From the NCBI GenBank assembly GCA_030430845.1, contig JAUIKE010000035.1, positions 1 through 58,580 on the forward strand: a stretch of 58,580 nucleotides of DNA. The letters are read 5' to 3'. This document shows positions 35,636 through 44,938 of the stretch, piece after piece. The notes under the pieces were generated by a model, which had not been told where the DNA came from, did not search any database, and saw only the letters and a program-made list of their open reading frames with translations. A program made the position numbers and the translations under genes. The DNA comes from Bacteroidia bacterium. Lineage in GTDB: Bacteria > Bacteroidota > Bacteroidia > Chitinophagales > Saprospiraceae. The first letter of the stretch is position 1. Each line of letters begins with the position of its first letter.

Positions 35636-36706
35636 ATGGCTTTTTTAAAATTATATAAAGATAAACTGCGGCATAATTACGATTTTCTGAATGATATGTT
35701 CAAGGAACAGGGAATCGATTGGGCTGTGGTGACCAAATTGCTTTGCGGAAACGAAGCTTACCTCAAAGAGGTATTGGACTTGGGAGTGCGTGAAGTATGT
35801 GATAGCCGCCTGAGTAATTTAGCCAAAATAAAAGAAATAGATCCGTCTGTCCAGACAGTATATATCAAACCACCTCCCAAAAGAAGCATCGAGGAAGTAG
35901 TACGGTATGCGGACGTCAGCTTTAATTCAGAAAGCGAAACCATCCGTCAGCTGTCAGAAGAAGCGGTTCGACAAGGCAAAACACACAAAGTAACCATCAT
36001 GATCGAACTGGGGGACCTTCGCGAAGGCATCATGGGGGACCACCTGATGGATTTTTACCAGAAAATATTTGAACTGCCCAATATCGAGGTAGTGGCCATT
36101 GGTTCTAACCTGAACTGCCTGCACGGCGTCATGCCCTCGCAGGATAAACTAATTCAGTTGAGCCTCTACAAACAATTAATCGAGGCTAAATTCGGTAAGC
36201 AAATACCCTGGGTAACCGGTGGTACCTCGGTCGTGTTACCCCTGATCGGCAAAAAACAGGTGCCCAAGGCCGTTAATCATTTCCGTATCGGAGAGACCTT
36301 GTTTTTCGGAGTCGACCTTTGGAATGAATCTCCTTTCGATGGTATGAAAACAGGAGTGATTAAGCTGTATTCTGAAATCCTGGAGATTACGGAAAAACCC
36401 AAAATCCCGATCGGGCTGTTGTCCGTCAATCCTTCAGGAGATGTTTACGAGATCGAAGAAGACGATTACGGAAAAACCTCTTATCGGGCCATCCTGGACG
36501 TCGGCTTGCTGGACATTTCACCGGACTATATGATACCAGATGACCCTGCTATCAAAGTGGTGAACGCCAGCTCTGATATGTTGATCGTAGACCTGGGCGA
36601 CAATAAAGAAAACTATGAAGTAGGAGACCTCCTGTCTTTTGACCTGAAATACATGGGGGCCCTCTCCTTACTAAACTCAGATTATATCGATAAAAAAATA
36701 GTTTAA
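35636..36706 (+). CDS. PLP-dependent alanine/ornithine racemase-family protein
   Basis: 356 residues of the fold III PLP barrel family related to ornithine racemase (Orr) and YhfX, distinct from classical Alr. The PLP lysine is Lys34 in VVTKLLCGN; the phosphate-binding region is seen in GSNLNCLHG and WVTGGTSV, and RIGETLFFG is the usual barrel end. Orr-type enzymes interconvert L- and D-ornithine or other basic amino acids. This gene lies a few kb upstream of argB-D-C-J, which supply ornithine, and directly before an ATP-grasp ligase. Substrate identity is inferred only. Confidence 0.85.
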   Translation: MAFLKLYKDKLRHNYDFLNDMFKEQGIDWAVVTKLLCGNEAYLKEVLDLGVREVCDSRLSNLAKIKEIDPSVQTVYIKPPPKRSIEEVVRYADVSFNSESETIRQLSEEAVRQGKTHKVTIMIELGDLREGIMGDHLMDFYQKIFELPNIEVVAIGSNLNCLHGVMPSQDKLIQLSLYKQLIEAKFGKQIPWVTGGTSVVLPLIGKKQVPKAVNHFRIGETLFFGVDLWNESPFDGMKTGVIKLYSEILEITEKPKIPIGLLSVNPSGDVYEIEEDDYGKTSYRAILDVGLLDISPDYMIPDDPAIKVVNASSDMLIVDLGDNKENYEVGDLLSFDLKYMGALSLLNSDYIDKKIV

Positions 36707-36782
36707 CGATTATTGGAACCCTGGAACCCTTGTTCCACAAAAAAATAATATTCACTAACAATTAAAAAACAAAGAACAAATT

Positions 36783-38006
36783 ATGGCAAAATGTTTTGCA
36801 CTACTAGGTTGGAGTTTACCCGTAATAGAGAGCATGCAGAAAGCGAAACAGCCTTTTGTAGTCGTATCTTTTCCCGAATTCGAAACTTATGCGAAAGAAA
36901 ATAATATCCCCTTTGTAGGATTTAAGCTCGATGAGTTTGGAAGTCACTCTAATTCCAGAGGGCTGGCCGAACTTCTGAAACCATTTAATGTGGATGTTGC
37001 CGTTCCGCTGTTTGAAGAAACTGTAGAATGGGCTGGTGCCCTGAATTCTATCTACAGAGATGACCCTCGTGTACTGAACCGGGCCTTCCTGTTCAGAAAT
37101 AAGGCTATGATGAAACGTAAAGCGTTAATCGGCGGATTGAAAGTGGGATTGTTCGAAGAAGTATACAATAAAGAACAAGTTCATAAATTCCTGGATCGCC
37201 TGAACGAGGCAGAATTGCAGCTGGATGGCGAACAAGACTCCTGGTTTCACCTGAAACCTCTGAATGCAGCTGGTACAGTCGGGCATCGCTTTATCAAATC
37301 ACGCGATGATATCGATAATAAAGTCCGCACCACTGATTTTCCCTGCATTGTAGAAAGTCATTTGACAGGTAGGGAGTTTTCCTGCGAAGCTTTCATTCAC
37401 AAAGGGAAAGTCAAATTCCTGAATATCACCGAATACGTTAAGCTAGGTTATTCTAATTTCATCCCGGCAGGGCCTGAGTTGGAGGCAAAGCGGGATCTTA
37501 TCCATCAAGAAGTTCAAAAGATGGTTGACATCTTCGGTTTCGAGTATGGTATGGTCCATCCTGAGTTTTTTATCAACGAAGAGACGAACACCCTAAACTT
37601 TGGTGAGGTGGCCTGTCGTATTCCCGGCGGCCATATTTTAGAACTGGCTTCCGAAGCGTATGATTTTGATGCGCTGCTGGCGTTTGTTATGTGCCATGAC
37701 CCGAGTCTGACGGATGAAGAGCTGGCTCAGTTTTTACCTTCTAAAGAATTTGAACCAGAAAAGCATTTCGGGAACGTGATGGTCTTCCCACAAAGAGGGC
37801 AAATCTCAAGATTGGTCATCCCGGAAGAATTACAAGAAGAACCATATTACCTGGATAATAACCTGATCGAGCCTTTACAGCCTATGAAAATTGGCAATAG
37901 AGAAGGTTTCGGTAATCATTTCGGTACCGTGAATTTTGCGGGTGAAGATGCAGGCCGTATGCGTGAACTCCTGCTCCATTATGAAGATGCACAGTTTTAT
38001 GTATAA
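36783..38006 (+). CDS. ATP-grasp ligase
   Basis: 407 residues: preATP-grasp domain (about 1-100, with FALLGWSLPVIESMQ), ATP-grasp domain (about 105-300) and C-terminal lid. Signature pieces are FRNKAMMKRKAL, PCIVESHLTGREFSCEAF and the metal-binding GEVACRIPGG with Glu275 and Arg279. The family couples ATP cleavage to formation of an amide or peptide bond through an acylphosphate (L-amino acid ligases, PurK and carnosine synthase are relatives). The likely nucleophile is an amino acid from the adjacent racemase genes. A perfect hairpin follows its stop, separating it from the next gene. Confidence 0.88.
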   Translation: MAKCFALLGWSLPVIESMQKAKQPFVVVSFPEFETYAKENNIPFVGFKLDEFGSHSNSRGLAELLKPFNVDVAVPLFEETVEWAGALNSIYRDDPRVLNRAFLFRNKAMMKRKALIGGLKVGLFEEVYNKEQVHKFLDRLNEAELQLDGEQDSWFHLKPLNAAGTVGHRFIKSRDDIDNKVRTTDFPCIVESHLTGREFSCEAFIHKGKVKFLNITEYVKLGYSNFIPAGPELEAKRDLIHQEVQKMVDIFGFEYGMVHPEFFINEETNTLNFGEVACRIPGGHILELASEAYDFDALLAFVMCHDPSLTDEELAQFLPSKEFEPEKHFGNVMVFPQRGQISRLVIPEELQEEPYYLDNNLIEPLQPMKIGNREGFGNHFGTVNFAGEDAGRMRELLLHYEDAQFYV

Positions 38007-38015
38007 AGCCTAAGA

Positions 38016-38050
38016 CAAAATATTTGGCCGGCTATCGGCCAAATATTTTG
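38016..38050. terminator. 15-bp perfect hairpin after the ATP-grasp gene
   Basis: CAAAATATTTGGCCG pairs with CGGCCAAATATTTTG around GCTAT. It is followed by CCTTTAATCTTCTTTTTTT, an imperfect T tract. It implies partial termination inside the racemase/ligase cluster and a second promoter before the next gene. Confidence 0.8.
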
Positions 38051-38123
38051 CCTTTAATCTTCTTTTTTTACTGAAAACTATTTACCTATCAAAAATATAG
38101 AACTACTCGTTCAAGAACAAAGA

Positions 38124-40049
38124 ATGCGTTTTCTTGATGCTCTGCAAGAGTTCAGGAAAGCCCTGCCTATTGCGAAAAATGACAAACGTCGGAAGCTAGT
38201 TAGCCAGGTAGATTTACTGACAAATGATGAGGATGGCATACAGATCGTCTATGATTGTATCCCTGATCTGGTGGATAGCGGTTTTTTTAAAGGTAGCGTA
38301 TGGGAGCATCCCAAAGGACTCGTTCCTTCCCTGGTAAGGGGAACACTTCTGGCGGGCTATCCACACAATATTTACGAATTATTAAGCGAATTGCGTTTTG
38401 TGGCGGTCTACGAAAAAAAATTAGTACCATCACATCTGTCACCTGCCTGGGCTGAAGAGTTCCTTAAAGATGTGATCGTCCACAATTTTGACATTGCTTA
38501 CTTTGAAATAAAGCAAACGGGTGAAAATCGTTATGACTCCACTGAATTAAAGAAGGTTCGCCTGCTGTTTGATTTTATCGTGGATAAAATCCCGGTTCAG
38601 GCACTAAAAACGAACTTGCTGAAGGAACTGGAAACGGCCATTGCTCACCGGCCGATCGTTACGAACCGCTTAGAGGCAATTATCGACACCATTCACTTTC
38701 AATTTGAGCTCAACAAAGAAGATGAGGTAGATCAGCGCTTATTGTATTTCTGCGAAGTGCTGTATCGGTATTCCCCCGAGCAGCTGAAGAGTTTACTGCC
38801 TAAATGGGGGCGACGGAAAGTCAATTCCGAATGTCAACTAGCCGGAGAGAACCTCAAGGCCACAGGAATGGTGGCTCCTTACACCATGCATTTGCTCAAA
38901 TATATCGCTCAACATTATCCGGATCTGATCCCGGCCTGCCTGGCCTTGAATTCGCACGGGATGGCAGAATTTGATCGACATAAGGATCTGGTTATTAATA
39001 TCATCGAGGAATTTATAGTCTTAGATAATAAGCAGGCGGTATATGGACTCAGCCGAGTATTGGAGCGCAATCTATTTTCAAAAAAATCGACCTTGCACGC
39101 CTTGCATCGCCTGATGAGTGTACGCATTCATCCGATGGTAGCTCGTCATCTGAATTATGGCCAGGATACAGAAATTCCGGCTACGCCCCGTCAATTACTG
39201 GTCGGTGGCACCTTGTCTTTACTCGGCCAACCCTTAGGTGTACGACAAGGGAATAACCCGACCTGCCAATCAGCCAGGGCTTTGAGCATGTGGAGCCGGC
39301 ATGCCCCGGCCAAACTGATCAACCTGATCATCGATGCAGCTTCGAGCAATAATATGATTTTCCGCTACGGGAACCGACTTATAGAGTCCAATAGCGAGGG
39401 AAAAGAGATTGGTGAAAACTTTGATTTTAATCTGGATTATACCTCTATAGTCCTGGTGCCTCACCTGGATCGGATCTACGCTGAGATGATGCGCCTGGCC
39501 AGTATCGCGCATCCGGGTGAAGATCCTCATATTTCCGTGAATCCGGCTTTTTATGGGCATTGGATACAGACAGGCTTTCTTTCTGTTTATAATCAGGTAT
39601 TGGCAAAAATTGAAAAGTACGATGCGTTTGTGGCGACTTTTTATGCCTCCTTCCATCCCGAATTTAATGGTGGGCATTCATTGGTCTATCCTGTTCCACT
39701 TGGCATTTTTATCACGGATTCCTCTGCCTTTATGCGAGGATTTCATGCCATTTCGCTGACACGGGTCAGAAAAGCGGATAGCGGAGAATGGCGGGCTTAT
39801 TTCTTTAACCCCAATAGTGAAGGACCTCAAAATTGGGGGCAGGAAATCCGGCCTTCTGTAAATGGAAATGGAGAGCAACAGGGTGAATCATCTCTGCCTT
39901 TTTATCAGCTCCTGTCGAGAGTGTACGCCTTCCATTATAACCGTTTGAGATTGGGGGATAAGGTAGGAAAAATTCCGGAGTCGACCATTCGGAGAGTTAA
40001 GCGCCTGGCCCTTGACAGCTGGGGAAAACAATATCAGTGGTCAACCTAA
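38124..40049 (+). CDS. Unrecognised 641-residue protein with possible Cys-His-Asn triad
   Basis: I do not recognise this family. The N-terminal half (about 1-370) is helical. The C-terminal half has an arrangement like papain-fold enzymes: QGNNPTCQSARALS with Cys381, NGGHSLVYPVPLG with His518, and FFNPNSEG with Asn562. Cys-His-Asn in this order, with a helix after the Cys and a strand after the His, suggests a thiol amidase, peptidase or acyl/amide-transferring enzyme. There is no signal peptide or membrane helix, so it is cytoplasmic. It lies 13 bp before alr and 118 bp after the ATP-grasp gene, pointing to a shared pathway around an amide bond. The triad is my reading and is not established. 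Confidence 0.78.
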   Translation: MRFLDALQEFRKALPIAKNDKRRKLVSQVDLLTNDEDGIQIVYDCIPDLVDSGFFKGSVWEHPKGLVPSLVRGTLLAGYPHNIYELLSELRFVAVYEKKLVPSHLSPAWAEEFLKDVIVHNFDIAYFEIKQTGENRYDSTELKKVRLLFDFIVDKIPVQALKTNLLKELETAIAHRPIVTNRLEAIIDTIHFQFELNKEDEVDQRLLYFCEVLYRYSPEQLKSLLPKWGRRKVNSECQLAGENLKATGMVAPYTMHLLKYIAQHYPDLIPACLALNSHGMAEFDRHKDLVINIIEEFIVLDNKQAVYGLSRVLERNLFSKKSTLHALHRLMSVRIHPMVARHLNYGQDTEIPATPRQLLVGGTLSLLGQPLGVRQGNNPTCQSARALSMWSRHAPAKLINLIIDAASSNNMIFRYGNRLIESNSEGKEIGENFDFNLDYTSIVLVPHLDRIYAEMMRLASIAHPGEDPHISVNPAFYGHWIQTGFLSVYNQVLAKIEKYDAFVATFYASFHPEFNGGHSLVYPVPLGIFITDSSAFMRGFHAISLTRVRKADSGEWRAYFFNPNSEGPQNWGQEIRPSVNGNGEQQGESSLPFYQLLSRVYAFHYNRLRLGDKVGKIPESTIRRVKRLALDSWGKQYQWST

Positions 40050-40061
40050 AATTCAAAACTT

Positions 40062-41267
40062 ATGAATAAAAAAATAACAGAGATATCTGGGAAAATAAAA
40101 TTACCTAGAAGGGTGAAACACTCGTCTAGGGTTGAATTAAGCCAATCAGCTCTGAAAAAAAATATCAATTTTATCCGAAAAAAAGTGGGAACTCACCCAC
40201 GTATATCAAGCGTAGTGAAGGCGAATGCTTATGGGCATGGCATCCCTCAAATGGTAGGTATGCTGGAAAAATGTGGAGTAAATCATTTCTCCGTAGCCTC
40301 TGCCTTTGAAGCAGAGGAAGTATTGGACCACTGCTCTCCCTCTTCGGAAATCATGATCATGGGTATTTTATACGATGAAGATGTGGCCTGGGCCATTCAA
40401 CACGATATCTCCTTTTTTGTGTTTACAGTCGAAAGACTCAAGCTGGCCCTGGAAAAAGCCAAACTCTTGGGGAAAAAAGCCTTGATCCATATAGAATTAG
40501 AAACAGGAACGAACCGAACCGGTATGACAGAAGAGACCTTCAAGGAAGCTGTTTCTTTTTTGAAAAAAAACAGGGAATTTCTTCAGTTCGAGGGGGTGTG
40601 CACCCACCTGGGCGGCGCCGAATCAATGAGTAATTATTTTAAGATCGAACAGCAAAAGCAATTATTCGAAGACTATCTCAAAAAGCTTCGGAAGGCCAAT
40701 TTTATGCCCAATTGCATACATATGGCTTGTTCCGCTGCTGCCCTGGCTATGCCTGAAACGATTTATGACATGGTAAGGGTAGGCGTAGCTACCTATGGTT
40801 TTTGGCCTAGCCAGGAAATCTACTTTCAGCATCTCCAATCTGTCAATAAGAAAAAAGATAATCCCCTCAACCGGGTGATCCGATGGAAGACCGATGTGAT
40901 GGACTTAAAACTGGTGCCCAAAGGAGAATTTATCGGCTATGGCACGTCTTTCCAGGCTACTCAGGATATGAAAGTGGCTGTCATTCCCCTTGGATATAGC
41001 AATGGCTATCCTCGCGGCCAGTCTAATAATGGCTATGTCCTTATCAATGGGAAAAAAGCGCCGATCTGTGGACTGATCAACATGAATTTGTTTATGGCGG
41101 ACATTACCCACATCCCCAATGTCCACATCGGCGATGAGGTGGTGTTAATAGGAAAACAAAAAAACAGTGTGATCAATGTAAGCTCTTTTACCAATTACAC
41201 TCAATTACTGAATAACGAAATGCTGAGCCGATTGCCAACTGCCATCCCGAGAATGATCGTAAGATAA
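40062..41267 (+). CDS. alr: Alanine racemase
   Basis: 401 residues of the classical Alr type. The PLP lysine is Lys53 in SVVKANAYGHG, the RVGVATYGF motif marks the phosphate site, and the C-terminal beta domain (about 280-401) with GEFIGYGTSF is present. It interconverts L- and D-alanine for peptidoglycan. A 25-residue basic leader precedes the usual start of the family. It could be the housekeeping enzyme, but its position 13 bp after the Cys-protein gene and in a cluster with a second racemase-family protein suggests pathway use as well. Confidence 0.93.
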   Translation: MNKKITEISGKIKLPRRVKHSSRVELSQSALKKNINFIRKKVGTHPRISSVVKANAYGHGIPQMVGMLEKCGVNHFSVASAFEAEEVLDHCSPSSEIMIMGILYDEDVAWAIQHDISFFVFTVERLKLALEKAKLLGKKALIHIELETGTNRTGMTEETFKEAVSFLKKNREFLQFEGVCTHLGGAESMSNYFKIEQQKQLFEDYLKKLRKANFMPNCIHMACSAAALAMPETIYDMVRVGVATYGFWPSQEIYFQHLQSVNKKKDNPLNRVIRWKTDVMDLKLVPKGEFIGYGTSFQATQDMKVAVIPLGYSNGYPRGQSNNGYVLINGKKAPICGLINMNLFMADITHIPNVHIGDEVVLIGKQKNSVINVSSFTNYTQLLNNEMLSRLPTAIPRMIVR

Positions 41268-41270
41268 CTC

Positions 41271-41576
41271 TAGTGTCTCCAGTGTTACCAGTGTCAAAGA
41301 AAACAGTGTCCCCAGTGTTACCAGTGTCAAAGAAAACAGTGTCCCCAGCGTTGCCAGTGTCAAAAGAAAAACGGTGTCCCCAGCGTTGCCAGTGTCAAAA
41401 GAAAACAGTGTCCCCAGCGTTGCCAGTGTCAAAAGAAAACGGTGTCCCCAGCGTTGCCAGTGTCAAAAGAAAAACAGTGTCCCCAGCGTTGCCAGTGTCA
41501 AAAGAAAACGGTGTCCCCAGCGTTGCCAGTGTCAAAAAAAAACGGTGTCCCCAGCGTTGCCAGTGTCAAAAAAAAA
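41271..41576. repeat. Nine-copy 33-35 bp tandem array before argB
   Basis: Nine direct copies of CAGTGTCCCCAGCGTTGCCA + GTGTCAAAAGAAAA, varying only in the first two bases, at GTTACC/GTTGCC and in A-run length. There are no spacers, so it is not a CRISPR array. It starts 4 bp after the alr stop and ends 12 bp before the argB ATG. The first two copies (GTGTTACC) are diverged, the others are almost identical, suggesting expansion from the argB side. Confidence 0.95.
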
Positions 41577-41588
41577 TATATAAAAACC

Positions 41589-42416
41589 ATGAAAAATAAA
41601 CCAATCGTTCTCATCAAATACGGAGGAAACGCCATGCTAAGCGAATCCCTCCAGCAGCAAGTGGTGCAAAACATCACCCGCCTGCACGAAAGCGGATACC
41701 AGGTCGTGCTGGTACACGGTGGAGGCCCTTTTATCAAAAAAATGCTGGATACCGTTCAGGTAGAATCCGAATTCGTAGGCGGACACCGCAAAACCACCCC
41801 CGAAGCCTTGCGATACATCGAAATGGTATTAAAAGGCGAAGTAAATGGCCAGCTGGTTCGCTATTTAAACGAAGCAGGCCTACAGGCCATCGGACTGTCC
41901 GGGAAGGACGCCCGTATGGTGGTCGCCAAAAAAAGATACCATATCGAGGAGGTAAACGGAAAAACCAGCAAACACGATCTGGGGCAGGTAGGTGACATTG
42001 TGTCTATCGATACTTCCCTGCTGTCATTGCTCCTGGAGAATAACTATTTACCGGTGTTTACCTGCCTGGCCTCCGACGAAGAAGGCAATGATTATAACAT
42101 CAATGCCGATATGTTCGCCGGGCACCTGGCCGGAGCGCTGAAGGCTGATCATTACCTGGTACTGACAGACGTCGACGGCCTCTTGAAGGATATTGAGGAT
42201 AAAGATTCCCTCATCCAGTCTCTTGTAGTAGAAGAACTGAACGAGCTATATGGCGATGTCATTAAAGGGGGAATGATTCCTAAAGTTCAATCCTGCGATA
42301 TCGCATTGAGAGAAGGCGCTCAATCCGCCCGGATCATCAATGGAACCAAACCCAGCCAAATTTTTCAATCTATTCAAAAAAATCAATCAATCGGAACTGA
42401 GATATGTTTGCAATAA
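41589..42416 (+). CDS. argB: Acetylglutamate kinase
   Basis: 275-residue amino acid kinase that phosphorylates N-acetyl-L-glutamate with ATP, the second step of ornithine synthesis. The motifs IKYGGNAM, LVHGGGPFI, INADMFAGHLAGAL and LVLTDVDGLL are diagnostic. The start is the ATG after the repeat array: an open frame runs back through the repeats but adds only a repeat-coded string before MKNKPIVLIKYGG. It overlaps argD by 13 bp. Confidence 0.95.
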   Translation: MKNKPIVLIKYGGNAMLSESLQQQVVQNITRLHESGYQVVLVHGGGPFIKKMLDTVQVESEFVGGHRKTTPEALRYIEMVLKGEVNGQLVRYLNEAGLQAIGLSGKDARMVVAKKRYHIEEVNGKTSKHDLGQVGDIVSIDTSLLSLLLENNYLPVFTCLASDEEGNDYNINADMFAGHLAGALKADHYLVLTDVDGLLKDIEDKDSLIQSLVVEELNELYGDVIKGGMIPKVQSCDIALREGAQSARIINGTKPSQIFQSIQKNQSIGTEICLQ

Positions 42417-43609
42417 AAGAAAACACCAACACCGCTCTGCACGAAGCAGATCAGGAATATTATTTACCAACCTTCAAAAGATTTCCCCTGGCCCTGGATA
42501 GAGGAGAGGGCTGCTATGTTTGGGATGTAGAGGGCAATCGTTACCTGGACGTCCTGGCGGGTATCGCCGTGAATAATTTGGGCCATTGTCATCCTAAAGT
42601 CGTCCAGGCCGTACAAGACCAGGCCTCGAAGCTGATGCACATTTCCAACTTTTTTGTCAGTGAACCCCAAGTGGAACTGTCCAAAATGCTGGTGGAAAAA
42701 TCAGGACTTGACCGTGTGTTCTTTAGTAACAGCGGCGCTGAGTCAGTGGAAGGGGCCTTCAAAATTGCCAGAAAGTACGCTCACACCAAAGGGCGGGGCT
42801 CCGGCATTATTGCCATGCAGAATTCCTTCCATGGACGGACCCTGGCCACAATCGCTACAGGTAAAGCCAAAATGCAAAAAGGTTTCGGCCCCATGCCTGC
42901 TGGTTTTCACCGTGTCCCTTTCAATGATCTGGAAGCAGTAAAAGCCCTGATCTCCGACGAAATTGCCGCCATTATATTGGAACCCATCCAGGGAGAAGGT
43001 GGCGTCCGACCTGCAGACAAACAGTATATCCAGGATCTACGGAAACTATGTGACAAAGAAGACATCGTCTTGATCTTCGACGAAATTCAATGTGGCATCG
43101 CTCGTACCGGAAAATTCCTGGCAACAGAGCATTACGGCATTAAACCTGACATCATTACCCTGGCCAAAGGCTTAGGAAGTGGTGTAGCTGTCGGAGCCAT
43201 CCTCAGTAATGAAAAAGTCAGCCAGGCCATCGACTTTGGCGACCACGGAACCACCTTCGGCGGGAATCCGCTAGCCTGTGCTGCCGGACTCGCTACCCTC
43301 AAAACAATCGAAGAAGAGAACATCATCCAGGAAGCCGAATTGAAAGGCCGGCAATTGATGACTATGCTTCGCGACCGACTCAAAGGCTACCACGGCTTCC
43401 GGGAAGTACGTGGAAAAGGATTGATGATCGGCGTAGAATTCAACTTCGAAACCAAGCCCCTGGTCATGGAAATGATGAAACACAATGTGATTGCTAATGC
43501 CACCAGCGGTAATGTACTACGCCTCGTCCCGCCACTGATCATCAACGAATCAGAGATGAAGGAATTAGTGGATGTGATCGAAGCTTCTTTGAAAAAAATT
43601 AATTTGTAG
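42404..43609 (+). CDS. argD: Acetylornithine aminotransferase
   Basis: 401-residue PLP class III aminotransferase that converts N-acetylglutamate semialdehyde to N-acetylornithine with glutamate. The PLP lysine is Lys255 in TLAKGLGSGVA; SNSGAESVEGAFKIARK, IILEPIQGEGG and FDEIQCGIARTG are all present. Its ATG lies within the last codons of argB in another frame, so the two are translationally coupled. Ornithine or succinylornithine use cannot be excluded from sequence alone, but the arg neighbours favour acetylornithine. Confidence 0.94.
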   Translation: MFAIKENTNTALHEADQEYYLPTFKRFPLALDRGEGCYVWDVEGNRYLDVLAGIAVNNLGHCHPKVVQAVQDQASKLMHISNFFVSEPQVELSKMLVEKSGLDRVFFSNSGAESVEGAFKIARKYAHTKGRGSGIIAMQNSFHGRTLATIATGKAKMQKGFGPMPAGFHRVPFNDLEAVKALISDEIAAIILEPIQGEGGVRPADKQYIQDLRKLCDKEDIVLIFDEIQCGIARTGKFLATEHYGIKPDIITLAKGLGSGVAVGAILSNEKVSQAIDFGDHGTTFGGNPLACAAGLATLKTIEEENIIQEAELKGRQLMTMLRDRLKGYHGFREVRGKGLMIGVEFNFETKPLVMEMMKHNVIANATSGNVLRLVPPLIINESEMKELVDVIEASLKKINL

Positions 43610-43858
43610 GGTTCCAGGGTTCCAGGGTTCCAGGGTTCCAGGGGATTGGGCTGATTATTTGAGATCGTGGATTGGCACGCAACTGCCTATACTATGTTTC
43701 GACAGTCAGGGATTTCGCAAATATTTGCATCTGCGAAATTTGCGAAATCTGCGTGCCCCAAGAAATCATCAATAAAACGCACCAACTTTAAAATCTGCAA
43801 TATCACCCAAAACCCAAAACCCAAAACCCAAAACAATTAACTTAAAAACAAACAACCA
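43610..43858. repeat. Intergenic region with three short repeats
   Basis: Holds four copies of TTCCAGGG (43612-43643), one unit of the 49-bp family (GCATCTGCGAAATTTGCGAA, then ATCTGCGTGCCCCAAGAAA, about 43724-43768) which recurs five times at 52.5 kb, and four copies of ACCCAAA (43805-43832) shortly before argC. An inverted pair ATTTCGCAAAT/ATTTGCGAAAT precedes the 49-bp unit. No gene is seen. Confidence 0.85.
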
Positions 43859-44890
43859 ATGATAAAAACAGGAATTGTCGGTGCCACCGGCTACACTGGC
43901 TCAGAACTACTGAGACTGCTGTACCACCACCCTGAAACAGACATAAAAGTGATCACTTCAGAAAGTAAAACCGGGCAGCAGTTCTCAGATATCCACCCGG
44001 TTTTTACCCAAATAGTAGATCAGGAACTGAAATCAGCTGATGAAATGGCCGATATGGATCTGGACGCTGTTTTTCTGGCCCTTCCACACGGCGTTTCAAT
44101 GGAATACGTTGAAAAGTTTAAGGATCTGGACCTGAAAATAGTCGACCTCTCCGGAGATTTTCGCTTATCCAGCCCAGAGGTCTATGAATCCTGGTACAAC
44201 AAGGATCACACTTATCAGGAAGGATTTAAAAAAGCGGTGTATGGCCTTCCTGAATTACATCGAGATGAAATAAGAAAAACTAATCTAGTCGCCAACCCAG
44301 GCTGCTATCCGACCGCCTCTATTTTGGGATTAGCGCCTATGATCAAAGAAGGACTCATTGACGAAAAGTCGATCATTATTGATGCTAAGTCCGGTACGAC
44401 CGGAGCGGGGGTAAAAGCGAAGCCCGCGACGCATTTCTCGAACGTCAATGATAATTTCAAGAGTTACGGCCTGAAAAGGCATCGGCATACTGTTGAGATA
44501 GAGGAGCAGCTATCCGGGCTTCAGGATGAGGGAATCAGGGTGCAATTTACCCCTCATTTGCTGCCCCTGGACCGAGGTATATTGGCTACTATTTATGCCA
44601 CACCAGGTAAGAAGATAGGAGAGAAAGAATTGAAGCAAGCTTATGCTGATTTTTACCAAGAGCATCCCTTTGTGCGCCTGCGTGATACCGCCCCTAGTCT
44701 GAAGGATGTGAGAGGTACTAATCTCTGTGATGTTTTTGTCACTTATGATGAACGTACCGACCGGATCATCGTGATCTCGGCCATCGACAATCTCGTCAAA
44801 GGCTCTGCCGGGGCGGCTATTCAGAATCTGAATCTGATGTTTGGCCTGGACGAATGTATGGGCCTCAAAACAGTCGGGATGTATCCGTAA
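43859..44890 (+). CDS. argC: N-acetyl-gamma-glutamyl-phosphate reductase
   Basis: 343-residue NADPH-dependent reductase, third step of ornithine synthesis. The Rossmann start VGATGYTGSELLRLL and the catalytic Cys in VANPGCYPTAS are clear, as are HRHTVEIEEQL and the C-terminal DNLVKGSAGAAIQN. It is 48 bp upstream of argJ. The gene is separated from argD by a 249-bp repeat-filled gap, so it may be transcribed from its own promoter. Confidence 0.95.
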   Translation: MIKTGIVGATGYTGSELLRLLYHHPETDIKVITSESKTGQQFSDIHPVFTQIVDQELKSADEMADMDLDAVFLALPHGVSMEYVEKFKDLDLKIVDLSGDFRLSSPEVYESWYNKDHTYQEGFKKAVYGLPELHRDEIRKTNLVANPGCYPTASILGLAPMIKEGLIDEKSIIIDAKSGTTGAGVKAKPATHFSNVNDNFKSYGLKRHRHTVEIEEQLSGLQDEGIRVQFTPHLLPLDRGILATIYATPGKKIGEKELKQAYADFYQEHPFVRLRDTAPSLKDVRGTNLCDVFVTYDERTDRIIVISAIDNLVKGSAGAAIQNLNLMFGLDECMGLKTVGMYP

Positions 44891-44938
44891 TTTTTATAGA
44901 CCTGTCAGTAACCAAAATTTTAAATAACTAAATAAAAG

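Noticed and set aside
41271..41576. CRISPR-like array of direct repeats
   Set aside because: The units follow each other without unique spacers, differ in length by A-run size, and no cas gene is near.
41273..41588. Open frame running through the repeats into argB (repeated SPALPVSK peptide)
   Set aside because: It is a by-product of the near-33-bp period; argB homology starts at the ATG at 41589.
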